From Megamerina dolium (taxonomy: Eukaryota > Arthropoda > Insecta > Diptera > Megamerinidae), in the NCBI GenBank assembly GCA_963854835.1, contig OY978526.1:60481149-60545148 (forward strand): 64,000 bases of DNA, written 5' to 3'. The notes under the pieces were generated by a model, which searched no databases, was not told the DNA's origin, and saw only the letters and a program-made list of their open reading frames with translations. Positions 1 through 11,116 of the stretch are shown piece by piece (the first letter of the stretch is position 1; every line of letters starts with the position of its first letter). The position numbers and the translations under genes are program-made.

Positions 1-97
1 TCTCGATGGCGTGATTATTTGCTTATAGGAAACATAATCTTGTAAATACTCAGATAAACGATAAATAGTGGTATGTCAATTATGGCGAGTTAAGTTA

Positions 98-464
98 TAA
101 ATAAATAAAAAATAAATATGTGGCACTTAAAGCCCCAAAGGGCTCATTGGCCGAGCTTCTCTTCCATTACTGTTGTGCGTCTTAAATTTGGACAGTATTA
201 GAAGGGACCTACTTATTTTAATCGGTTCCGAACGGCAGAACACTTGTGACATCACTTTTTCTGTGCTTCGTCACAGAGTTCTTTTAGAAGCTTTTTCATG
301 GCAAGTTGTTACTGTCGGAAGAATTGCCAATTGCTTGCCGACAGGTGGGTACCATTCGAAAGAAAAATCTTATCGATATTAAATTTGTTATGCATCAGCC
401 GGGGATTGAACCACGTCCTACAGATCAGAAGGCGAACACACTAACCACTGAGCTACGGCACCCA
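98..464 (-). mobile_element. tRNA-derived SINE, subfamily 1, full-length copy
   Basis: Read on the minus strand the element begins TGGGTGCCGTAGCTCAGTGG. It has a polymerase III box A (TAGCTCAGTGG, 445-455) and box B (GGTTCAATCCC, 402-412), followed by a body of about 280 bases unrelated to tRNA and a TAAA-rich 3' tail (about 98-118). It is flanked by a perfect 12-bp direct repeat, cgagttaagtta, at 86-97 and 465-476, the target-site duplication expected of LINE-mediated insertion. The last unique segment (GCTCGGCCAATGAGCCC type, ending AAGTGCCACATA) defines subfamily 1, shared with 46775-47096 and 52491-52846. A SINE codes for no protein; small open frames inside are accidental. The intact TSD and clean boxes suggest a fairly young insertion. 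Confidence 0.9.
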
Positions 465-598
465 CGAGTTAAGTTAGTATGTCGAAAAAACTGCGACAAA
501 TCGTCAAAATTAATCAAAAATTAATTTTTACCCCTCAAACTATTATTTTTATATAGATGGAAATATTTAAATGTGGGGGGACCAAATCGATTTTAGAC

Positions 599-680
599 AC
601 ATGGTTTCTTAGGCAAATATGCTTGCAATCAGCGATAGTTTCTTATTTAGCAATTCGATTTGTGGGCTATTCAATTTGAC
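599..680 (+). repeat. Diverged dispersed repeat, copy 1
   Basis: The segment starting catggtttcttaggcaaata and running through an 'agtttc...caattcgatttgt' motif reappears, diverged, at 7841-7929 in the same orientation. The two copies share the opening catggtttctta, the spacing to agtttc and the motif RcgatttgtRg. I do not recognise the family. Confidence 0.4.
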
Positions 681-1945
681 TCGCGCTAATATACAATATG
701 TATTGATATAACTACTCATATTATATACTGTGAATATATAATACCTCTGTAGATTATTTAGAATAGACAATACCAAAAAATAGTAAATTTACTTAAGCTT
801 TACATTGTTTTTCATTCGAATCAAATCAAGTCAACACTATAATGACAAACAATAACGACTTCCGGTTAGAAAAGTATGTATTTTTATTACTCGTATATGC
901 GAATTAACTTTAGAAAATATATCTACAATATATATTAGTTTTTTTTTGCTTTCTCGTACTTAAAAAAAAACAAATAACGAGAATAGTACATACACACGCA
1001 CATGTAAATGAAGCATTATAAATGAGATGAAAATTAGAATATTTCTAGATAGAGGTACTACGATGTGATGCTTGAATGCTTTCATATACATACATACATA
1101 TGTAGTACAATGAAAAACAAGAACATGGCCAGCATGATGGAATGTAGGTACCTGTGTGTTTTTTGCTGTTGCTGTTGCTACTGTCGCTGCTGCTCGCGTT
1201 AACTACTGAGACACAGCAAAGCACTTCCGCGCATCCGGTTTTAGATTTGTGTGCTATATGCTGACGGTGCGATTCAGTTAGTGGTTGCTATTGCTAAAGG
1301 AGATGGTGGTGACGACGGCGGTGTTAGTATGTATATTTTGTTTGAGTTTATATTCTCCATTCATGTCGATCATATAAGTACACTATGTGATATGTATATT
1401 GTTTTTATTGCTACATCTAACAGATACATGGCCGATCTCAATTCAAAATAAATTACACTTGATTATCATTTGCTGTTGCTGCTTTTATTGCCTATTGTAT
1501 TATATTAGTATTATTATTATTATGATATTTTTTATCACATGCATATGTACTTTGATCGTTTGTAAGCTCATATTCTACAAGTCATTTGCTGACTTCATTT
1601 CTACGTTTGCTAATCTTGTATAAAAATTTACATTGGGGTGTGTGTATTTGTACTAATGGACTCGTCAAATGAATTTGTGTTGCCCAACCAGCAACATATT
1701 TGCGCATTTCGCGATCGTACAATGCAATATTTCTAAATGCTCAACCAGGCGTGCAACTTTGAGATCATCCATCATTGTAGCAGAAATAGCCTCACCAACC
1801 AGATGCGAGCGTGTATGTATGTATAATTTTTCTGTGTCATTCGATGTATATAATACAGACGTACACATAGTATTTGCAAGCAGCTTGAAATGATCTAGTT
1901 TTATTTTATTAGTTATTACAACTAATCAATCTAGATTTAGATGTT

Positions 1946-1948
<3 letters not shown>

Positions 1949-2010
<62 letters not shown>

Positions 2011-2026
2011 GTATATATATATATAG
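1949..2026. repeat. (AT)n microsatellite
   Basis: Alternating AT for nearly 80 bases, broken only by single G substitutions near 1997 and 2011. It can form cruciform or slipped structures and is likely length-polymorphic. Confidence 0.95.
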
Positions 2027-5000
2027 ATATAATTTTGTTGTTGGTGGTTTTTTCGCCTTAATAATCTAGATAATCACTAGTTTTCACCGGTTATTGCTTC
2101 AAATAATACTGCAAAATACCACTATAATAGTGGACGTTGATTATGATGACCATCTCTTTACTATTATATTATTGGATACAATATCCATTTTACCTTTTTT
2201 TTTCCCTTTTTTTATTCGAGTATATTACGTGATTGTAATTTTCTTTTTGAAATAGAATGAATTTGAGATTTATTCTTTTGTGTTTTTTGTTAATAATTAT
2301 ATTGGGCCAGTGATATAATTGGGTACAGAAGCGATGATTGTTTATAATAATATTATTTCGAAAGTTATAATTTTAAATGAAAACTACGTTATCTGTATTT
2401 CTAAACTGGTCTTTAAATATATATGATTTAACGTCCGAGTAAAATTCGTATTATCTTTAACATTCTCCTCCAAATATTTCACTTAATCACAATTGAAATT
2501 TTGTTTCAGTTTCAGCGTGACAAACCTAATTTTTTGTGAACAAAATGTGAAAATATTCCTTTAAAAAAAATTTTTATATGGGAGATAGATATAGTTTTCA
2601 TTAAGAGTGCGGAAACATACTTACGTACGCTTACATTTGTATTGGAGGTGAGTGTGGTTTTCATCCGATTCCGTCCATTCTCACGCTCCTCTATTAATTA
2701 GTAAACATATTCAGTTTTACTACATATGTAGTGAAACTGAGGTAAATAGCTTCAATTTTACGTACGGAAAGTATGAAAATATACATTCGACAACATATTT
2801 TGGTATGAGAGTTGGGCGTTTCTTGCGATTACGCCTATTTTCGAGCTTGTCTGTACGTTAGTAAACATAATCGAATACTCGTATACATATTTTCAAATTT
2901 TCTTGACTACTAAAGCGTTAAATGTATGTATTCTTTACTTTACTATCCATGTGTAATTGGTATAAACAACAGACCCGCCAAATGGTTAACCCTTTGGTTT
3001 ATAAGCCGTCGATACTCACATAGTAAGAATTCGAGTATGAGTTTTCCGGCTCTTCGATCCAGCTTCGCCGGTATTACATACAAATCTAGTACTATCGCTT
3101 TGATATTTAGAGGGATGCCATTTAGTATTTGTATAATCTTCAGGATAATTTTGGGTTTATTAATTGTCGTTCATCTATTCGTTTCCTCTATGTCCCGACA
3201 CTAGAAGATTGGTAGGCCTATCAATCTCGATGAAGTCTTCAAAACACTTAGAGCCAATTGACTTCCAGGCATGGTTTTGATACTCCCCTCTTTTGTCCAT
3301 ATACATCTACATGAACACAGATTTTAATTTCGAAAACTTCCACTTTACATACTGGTATAGGAGGGATTTCGTTTTTGTATTATATTAATTTTGTATGCCG
3401 CTGTTAATATCCGTTGTCATCTCTATGTCGGCTATATACATGTACATAATACTAGTAATAATGGCGGGCAAAATGCATTCGTTTAAGTATTTGTACACAA
3501 TGCAACTTAAACTCTACTATTACTAATAGAGTCAGATCCAATATCTAATAAGTACTCATTTATGAGATGACGTCAAGGAGTTTCATTTTATATTTTCCAA
3601 CACATATGTAGGTATATTATTATTTATGGATATTACTTATTACAAACTATTCAAGTAAAATGTAAAGAAATTTATGTTTATATCGAAAGAAAAACGTTTC
3701 ACCTGTACACACAATCATCCGAATCCCCTTGATAGGCAATTGTTGTTGAGCACGGGGCATCGTCGATTAAAAAGAAAAGACACACTGAATATGCTGTGAA
3801 ATTGCTATACCTCGCGACTCAACAAATTGTGTATCAAATATATCAAATTTTAGTTAGTTTGTAAGATTTGATTCTAAGTAATTTTAGAAAGATCCAATAA
3901 ATAAAGCTAAAAAAAAAACCTGTACTTAAGTATGCCATGGAATATATTCATGTATTTTACATATGACAAGGATATTAATATTTAAGTGTGTATTCAAAAC
4001 ACATTGTACGTCTTTATAGAAATAATACAATGCACATAATTAATTAAAATTATCGATTTAGAAAGTATGTATATACTTTTGTATAAGGACTTACACCTGA
4101 AAGTATGCTTCTGTTTTGTATTTTGTTGTTGGTATTAGTAATTATACATACTATATGGGCAAGCTTTATATTATTTCATCACTTTGATACGCATTTCCTT
4201 CTTTATATCCTTAATAACAGTCATAGTCATTTACATCAACACATCAATTCATTTTCTTCATCTTCATATAGGTATTATGGGTCTATGTTTACGTACATAT
4301 GTGTATGCTTGTGCGATCAAACGTAAGTCGACTTTAATTTTGTATATGTTGTTGTTTTTTACTTCTTCTACTTGTCCAATGTAAGTAAGTAGCCTTAGGT
4401 GCTCTTACTTATGCCAACAATAATAAAAATAATAACAATAACAACAGCAATAACAATGTTGTAAGTAGCATCATATATTCGTACATACAGTGAAAACAAG
4501 TAGAAGAAGGAGAAGAGAAAGAAAGAAAAGTAAGTAGTACTAGTTACTGCCACATAAGCCAGAGTAATACTTAGGCATTTACATATATTTATTATACTTG
4601 CATATGAGCAAAGTAGCAACGTAAGTTTATTGCAAGTGCATGTAAGTATGTACTTGCATGTGTACTTACAAGTGCACATATGAGTCGGTAAAAATGTATA
4701 TGTGTATGAATGTAAATACAAGCGTGTAAAGTTTTGCTTCTCTAATATTGTTGCATAACAGTCTTTTTCACAAAGCCTTGTTGATGCAGCAACAACAACA
4801 ATAAAACTAGTGGCAAATATGAAAAACACACAATTAAAGTCAACAACAAATGAATGTTGTATTTTTGCTTAAGACTTGTTTCCTTGTATTTTGTCATTTA
4901 AGCTGAAAATAATTGCAACTGCTTGGAATAATGGTGACGACGACGACGACGATGACGGCGATTATGTGTTCTTCCACCATACAATATCGGTGCATTTTTC

Positions 5001-5539
5001 TATGAAAATCTGTAACTTCTTCTGTTCGTACGGCATCTGCACTTATACACTGTTGTTGTTGCTGTCGTTGCTCCTACGGCATACTTTATTCGTACTTTGT
5101 ACTCTTACAGTTTCCGTCTCCGTTTCCGTTGCTGTTGTTTTTGTTATTATTATTATTTTTTCAACTTAACACATATGAATGTATATATTAAGGGAGCCGT
5201 GAATGTGTGTGTGGGAGGGGGGTTTTCTTTTTTTATATAAATTTCCCATTTTTCATAAATCCTTGTTTATCGTTCAGCTGCTTGCTGGTGGTCAATTATT
5301 GCAGTTGTTGTTATGTTTGTTGTAATTTAATATCTCAGAATTAGTAAAAGGAAATAGAAATAATAACAAAAAACATTAACAAAAACAGCAACATCATCAT
5401 GAAAAATAAAGAAAATAAAAGAAAAATATGGTCATATTAATGCTAACTTGGCTATTTTTCTTAAGCACACTTATACGACTAAGGCTAATATTAGAATGCA
5501 TGCAAGCGTACATACAATTGTATGTACAGAAATGTCGCT

Positions 5540-6016
5540 GTGTTTATCGTGAGCACCTGCCAGTGATGGCCTTATCTCACGACGACCAAAGCGTGTGTAT
5601 CCATTTGAAGCGTTAATAGGCGCCCCGTAGGAGTGGAAAATCTGAGTCCAACCTCCAGTATCCTACGGTACCAATTGGGGCACGTTGAATGGACGTACTA
5701 CCCTACTTGCTTTGGATCGAGGCCCATCTAAAACCTCTTCTGATCTAAGGGGTCAGCATCCTGGTTACAATGCAACTCCACATCGAGTACCCACGCCGTG
5801 TGACGTGGAATACTCTACCCCCATATCTTTGGGTTACCTCAGCCACCACGAAAACCTCCTCTAAGGGCCGTTCCCAACGATCAGGTTGGAGGGATTCCAA
5901 CCTTATCACCCGTGGTATCAAATTTAAAGTCTTTTGGTAAGACCTCGTAGCCGAAGCTACTACCAGTTTCAGCCCCATTTCGCTCCGGACTGGTAGCCAA
6001 GAAATTATATGTACAA
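5540..6016. other. GC-richer unassigned block beside a LINE 3' end
   Basis: This block is clearly less AT-rich than everything around it and directly abuts the 3' tail of the reverse-strand LINE at 6017. It holds no long frame with a recognisable domain; a 114-codon minus-strand frame (5745-6089) crosses the LINE boundary and looks accidental. On the minus strand it reads like untranslated sequence of a retrotransposon (clusters such as ggaacggcccttagagg and actcctacggggcgcc). It could be the 5' part of a second element inserted head-to-tail, but I cannot name it. Confidence 0.35.
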
Positions 6017-7762
6017 TACTTACTTTTCTTATGTGGCCATAACAACCGAATATCGACTTAGGCCGAATATAACATGCTTCGCCAGACATCTCTGTTCTTC
6101 GCTAGCTGGCGCCAGTTAGAAATTCCAAGCCCCGTCAGGTTCTCCAGTACTTGGTCTTTCCACCGGAGGTTAGGTCTTCCTCTTCTGCGTCGTCCTCCAG
6201 CGGGTTCCGAATATAACACCTTCTTAGCTGGAGCGTGTTCTTCCATTCGCTCGACATGACCTAGCCAGCACATCCGCTGGATTTTGATGCGCTTTACTAT
6301 GTCAATATCAGCATACAGCTCGTACAGCTCATGGTTGTACCTTATTCGGTACTCGCCACCAACGCAAATTGGTCCAAAGAGTTTTCTCTCGAAAACTCCA
6401 AGCATTCGCTCATCTGAGGTGGAAATTGTACAGGCTTCAGCGCCATATGTTAGGACAGGCATGATGAGAGACTTGTAGAGTGTAGTTTTCGTTCTTCGAG
6501 AGAGGCCTCGACTTCTCAATTGCTTACTCAGCCCAAAGTAACACCTGTTAGCAAGAGTTATCCTACGCATGATCTCCAAGCTGACGTCATTACTGCTGTT
6601 AATGCTGGTTCCCAGATAGACAAAGTCCCTTACTACTTCAAAAGCGTAGTTGTAGCGACGTACTGTCCAAGACGCCGGGACTCTTTGTTTGTTGACACTA
6701 GAAACTTCGTTTTGCCCTCGTTCACCGTAAGACCCATCCGTCGCGACTCTCTTTCTAACTCTGAGAATGCTGCACTGACTGCTCGCGTGTTCATGCCGAT
6801 TATGTCAATATCGTCGGCATACGCCAACAGCATGACACTTTTGATGAAGATAGTGCCATTATGTCGTAGATCAGCAGCTCTTATTATTTTCTCCATAATA
6901 AGATTGAAGAAGTCGCATGATAACGAATCACCTTGTCTGAAACCCAGTTATTAAACGGTGCGGAGAGGTCCTTCCCAATTTTCACTGCACAACGGGAGTT
7001 ATGCAGTGTCACTCTACAAAGTCGAATGAGCTTCGCAAGAATACCGCACTCAGACATTGTTGCGTAGATGTAATCCCTTACCGGACTGTCGAAAGCGGCT
7101 TTATAATCAACAAATAGGTGGTGTATGTCGATCTGTTTTTCTTGGGTCTTCTCCAGGATTTAGAGCAGTGTGAAAATCTGGTTGATGGTAGATATACCAG
7201 GTATGAAGCCACACTGCTAAGGTTCTATCAGGTTGCTCAGAATATGCTTCAACCTTTCATACAGTACGCTCGATAGAACCTTGTAAACGATGCTATAAAG
7301 ACTTATTCCATGGTAATTGACGCAAATTGTGGGGTCTACATTCTTATGTACGGGACAAAGAACATTGAGTCTCCAATAAAGATTATGAGGTGCATGCTAC
7401 TGAGCAGCTCATCGCCTTCGGTCTTAAGCAACTCGGCAGGCAGGCCATCAGCACCTGCATCATTGTTGTTCTTCAGCCTTAAAATGGCCGTTTCAACCTC
7501 CTCACAGTCGGGTGGTGGATCATCAACACCATCATCTGTAATTGGGGTTATCGGGCAATCTTCTCCACTGGCGGAATTGATCGTAGCATCGCTATTCAGT
7601 AACGTGGAGAAGTGTTCCCTCCATAGGCTCAGTACACTCTGGACATCTGTAACCAGATTCTCATTTCCATCACGACAAGAAGAGGCTCCGGAGTTTAAAC
7701 CTCCACTCAGGCGCTCGATCTTTTCGAAGAATTTTCGAGTCTCATTCTTGTCGGTAAACATC
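6017..7762 (-). mobile_element. Non-LTR retrotransposon (LINE), 5'-truncated, family L1
   Basis: A reverse-strand LINE fragment containing most of a reverse transcriptase and the C-terminal region, ending in a tail resembling (TAAG)n (6017-6030). Its 3' end (gcgaagcatg...tcggttgttatgg...cacataag) matches the end of the copy at 30909-31304, so the two belong to one family. The 5' edge near 7762 falls inside the coding region, so the N-terminal endonuclease is missing, as is usual for LINEs that failed to complete reverse transcription. No matching TSD was found; the adjoining GC-rich block may have complicated the flank. Clade assignment is uncertain: it resembles the widespread insect family annotated as transposon-derived F52C9.6-like pol. 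Confidence 0.9.
6058..7761 (-). pseudogene. Broken LINE reverse transcriptase (pol)
   Basis: The enzyme would copy LINE RNA into DNA at the target site. Visible parts in order: an N-terminal RT segment with AILRLKNNNDAGADGLPAEL (ORF 7336-7761); motif A, FVDYKAAFDS, at about 7086-7117 in another frame; LLAYADDIDIIG with the catalytic YADD codons at 6810-6821 (ORF 6633-6896); and a C-terminal region with GRRRRGRPNLRWKDQ and RWLGHVERM-like motifs (ORF 6058-6579). These lie in different frames, separated by frameshifts and stops, notably across 6900-7335. Both catalytic aspartate motifs survive, so decay is by frame disruption rather than active-site loss. The endonuclease domain is absent. Confidence 0.88.
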
Positions 7763-10215
7763 TCTATCTGTCTCTATCTGTATTTCTGTCCATTAAAATA
7801 TTACAAACAAATTTAATTTTTCCCAAAATTTAATTTGAACCCATGGTTTCTTAAGTAAATATCAATAGCATCAATAGTTTCAATTTTTGCAATACGATTT
7901 GTAGCTTTTTTTCCCTATACAATTTCACCCACCCTAACATACATCTTTGGACACTTTTACGCAAGTTGAAAGCACTTGTAGTATCATTTTGATTATTACG
8001 GTCGTGTTTGTAGCCGTTCTAATTATGATTATGATTAAACAAATCTTTTTCCTTAGCTATTGTATATTTTGAATTAAATTGCAAATCCATATGTGATGAG
8101 TTGAAAATTACTATTTTGAAATAGCAAGAATTTTCTTTCATTACAAACACTAGTGGAGAGTAAATTTTATATTTAAGCGAAGAGGAGTTCACGGAGGGAG
8201 GCTAAAGTAACTATTGCACTTGATTCGATTTTAGTCGGTCATCAGTTGACAGGCTAAAACCAAAGGTACAAGCTAGTAGTAGTGAAAAATTACTAAAATT
8301 CTAAAAATAATTTAGTTTTACAATATTTAAAGTTGGAATGTTCGGTGGTAATAAAGGTAAAAATAATATGCCTCAACACATATTATCTGAGGATGGGCTG
8401 ATCGAAAATTAAAAGAGCGTTGCCTATCTGAATACTGACTTGTCGTGTGACAATTTATATTTTCTATAAATTACTTGATTTACTTGATTTATGATCTATT
8501 TCTCACCTTTTTATAATACCTAATGCTAATAAGTTGTAAATTTGGATTTTTAAAAATGAAAATCACAAAATAATTATTAAATTTCGATTTTTTAATAATG
8601 CCATATTTTATTATAGAAAATTCTTTCCCTGGGTATTTAGGGTGTAACGCTAGGGAAAAATTTGTTATTCGGTATATATATAGGAAGTTTGTATAAAATA
8701 TAAAAGACATTTCAAGGTGTGATACTCCACTAAGATTCCATGAACCACTGTTATTCAGTGATAGTATACTCAAAATGAAGATGAATTGTAAAAACCTTGT
8801 GAATCCAATGCACCTATTATCGGCATATTACGTGCAAGGTTTTAAGGTTTTTTTTTTCATTTTTCATTATCGTTTTACAGTTATCCATTTTAAGGAGCTA
8901 AGAGTTGAACAATAGTTCAACATTTTTTGAAATATTATATAATATATTATACTTTAGTAACATTTTATTACCTACATAAAAAGATTTTTTAGACCTCTCG
9001 AAAAAGAGATGTACCTACATATAAGTACTATAATCCAAAATATTATGTAAATTTTACATCAAGTAAAATGAATTAACACTTACCAAAATGTATACGGCTT
9101 TCTCATTGGATAATTTCTCGATATGGTGTAACCTGAAATTATTTATCATATAAAAGAAAAAGAATCTATGATTAGTTATATATGTAATATATTGAAAAAT
9201 GTTTTTATACGTATGTTCCTAAGGGTTTTTGTGTTTTAAAATATTACTCTAATTCTTTTTTAATTATTAATAATTTAACGTTTTGAGTACATGGAAAAAT
9301 GAATATTTTCTGAGGTTTATAAATATCGTACTATGGTATCACTAATTATTTATTGAAAATTGTTTCAAGTCACTGCCTGAAGATTGAAATATGTGCTATT
9401 CAATAGCATACTAACTCGAAGTGTATTAACCAGTCTACGCCCCTTCATTTTTTTATTGTACAAAAGAAAGATAACTTAAGTAGAAAAATACAACAAAAAA
9501 AAAAAACCATACAAAGTAGGAAATATTCAATAACATAAATGTCACAGAGAATATTTTCAAGTATAACAATACTATATAAATATAAGTGAATTATATAAGA
9601 TAAGAAGCATAAATGAAACGCAATAATCAAGTCAAATTTTTTTCTTTAAATTAAGTTTGACTTTGGAATGCAGATAAAGCAAATTTATATTTGAACAGCT
9701 TTTTTAAATATATTCATTCTAGTAATGGCAATAGAAAATAAAAATTTTGCATTATTCAATTGTGATATTTTCGTCATTTAATTTGGCATTATCTATTAAT
9801 TTGACGTTTCTGTAAAGTGTAGTATTATGTATTTTATAAATTAAATAATAGGAATTCTAAATTTATTAAAAAATTATGAGAACAAATTTGTATTTTGTCG
9901 CAAGTACGGAAATACTTCTCTTACTAATACCTTTGTCTGATGCATTTTCATATTTCAAGTAATAACATATGCTGAAAATCAGAATGTGAGTCTTTTTGTG
10001 TTGTACTAACTTCAGATGGGATTACGTCGTACAATCTTGATGTGGAATTGTTTTTCCATTTCGTATTTCATATTGATTTGCATATATATGAAATATACCA
10101 TATTTCATATTTCATATAGATTTTCCTCAAATATTTTAGCAATATATATTTTATATTTCTTTATTTATTACCCCAGTCTCTAGATGTAAGAATGGCTAAA
10201 ATGTATATTATCATA
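7763..10215. other. AT-rich non-coding stretch
   Basis: It contains the second copy of a dispersed sequence (7841-7929) and otherwise AT-rich DNA with short A/T runs. A possible initiator-like site and a 24-codon frame near 8244-8410 are discussed under findings. I see no recognisable gene. Confidence 0.5.
7841..7929 (+). repeat. Diverged dispersed repeat, copy 2
   Basis: Related to 599-680: starts catggtttcttaagtaaata, then a similar agtttc and acgatttgtag. The similarity fades at both sides. It may be a relic of an unnamed interspersed element. Confidence 0.4.
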
Positions 10216-11116
10216 AGGTGTAGTAAAAAGAAAACCATTATTTTTCCAATAGATGGCTTCAGTAATCTGTATCTCGCGTTGTATAAGTGCGATAGGGTTA
10301 TGGTAGAAGGGGTTAGAAAGATAGGATTTCGTACTAAAGAAACTTTTCAGCCAGTTTTGTGATTGTTTGACTCAGTATTGTTTGAGCACGCGTCAAAGAT
10401 GGACACCAGTAAAGAGAAAATACACCATGTTTTACAGTTTTTCTTCGATAAAGGCGAAAACACAAGCCACACGGCTGAAAATGTGAATAGTGTTTATGGT
10501 CCTGATACTGTATTAGCCAATCACATGCAATTTTGGTTTCGTCGATCATGATGTAAGCACTGTTTCTATTGCCCAGGAGCTAAACATTGCACAAAAAACC
10601 GTTTGGAACCATTTAAATAAAGCTGGATACAAAAAGAAGCTCCATGTATGGGTGCCACACGAGTTAACGCAAAAAAACCTCATGGACCTAATTTCCATCT
10701 ACGAATCGCTGCTGAATCGCAACAAAATCGATCCATTTCTGAAGCGGATGGTTACTGGTGATGAAAAGTAGTTCACTTACGACAACGTCAAGCGAAAACG
10801 GTCGTGATCGAATAGCGGTGAGCCGGCGCAAATGGTGGCCAAGCCAGGATTGATGGTCAGGAAGGTTTTGCTATGTGTTTGGTGGAATTGGCAGGGAATC
10901 ATCTGCTATGAGCTGCTCTCCTACAACCAAACTCTTAATTCGGACCTGTACTATCAACAATTGGACCGTCTGAAGGAAGAAATCGCCCAGAAGCGGCCAG
11001 CTATGCCCAATAGGAGGGGAATTGTGTTCCATCAGGACAACGCCAGGCCACACACATCGATAGTGACTCGCCAGAAGCTCCGGGAGCTTGGTTGGGAGGT
11101 TCGTATGCATCCAATG
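10216..11116 (+). mobile_element. Mariner transposon, 3'-truncated
   Basis: The left end is TA followed by AGGTGTAGTAAAAAGAAA, the same terminal sequence as the reverse-strand mariner at 41962-42896, and both continue with a shared 5' leader (ccaatagatggct...gtatctcgcgttgtataagtg). Transposase-like coding follows. Similarity stops just after RMHP near 11110, before the third catalytic aspartate, and no right inverted repeat is found, so the 3' third is gone. By residues (FHQDNARPH, WVPHELTQK) it belongs to the mariner D34D group; I place it near mellifera/cecropia-type elements only tentatively. Confidence 0.9.
10399..11116 (+). pseudogene. Mariner transposase remnant
   Basis: Transposase would bind the terminal inverted repeats and cut and paste the element at TA sites. 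The N-terminal helix-turn-helix region begins MDTSKEKIHHVLQFFFDKGE and runs to QFWFRRS, then a deletion removes about 30 residues of the linker before VSTVSIAQELN. The WVPHEL motif is present (about 10650). The first catalytic region reads MVTGDEK followed by an in-frame TAG where the conserved Trp should be (10769). The second, VFHQDNARPH, is at about 11026-11055. The third (PDLAPSD) is missing through truncation. It cannot be functional. Confidence 0.9.

Larger units (their letters stand above)
477..5539. other. AT-rich non-coding stretch with simple repeats
   Basis: No coding signal is convincing here. The stretch contains an (AT)n array (1949-2026), a copy of a diverged dispersed sequence (599-680), many ACATAC/CATATG runs and GTT/GAC triplet runs (for example 4930-4960). 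Open frames up to 144 codons are rich in I, Y, F, C and L and follow the triplet repeats, so I regard them as chance. Confidence 0.6.

Noticed and set aside
2926..3204. 92-codon plus-strand frame, with GHRGNE on the opposite strand suggesting LINE RNase H
   Set aside because: Only a six-residue resemblance; the surrounding translation shows none of the other RNase H or LINE blocks.
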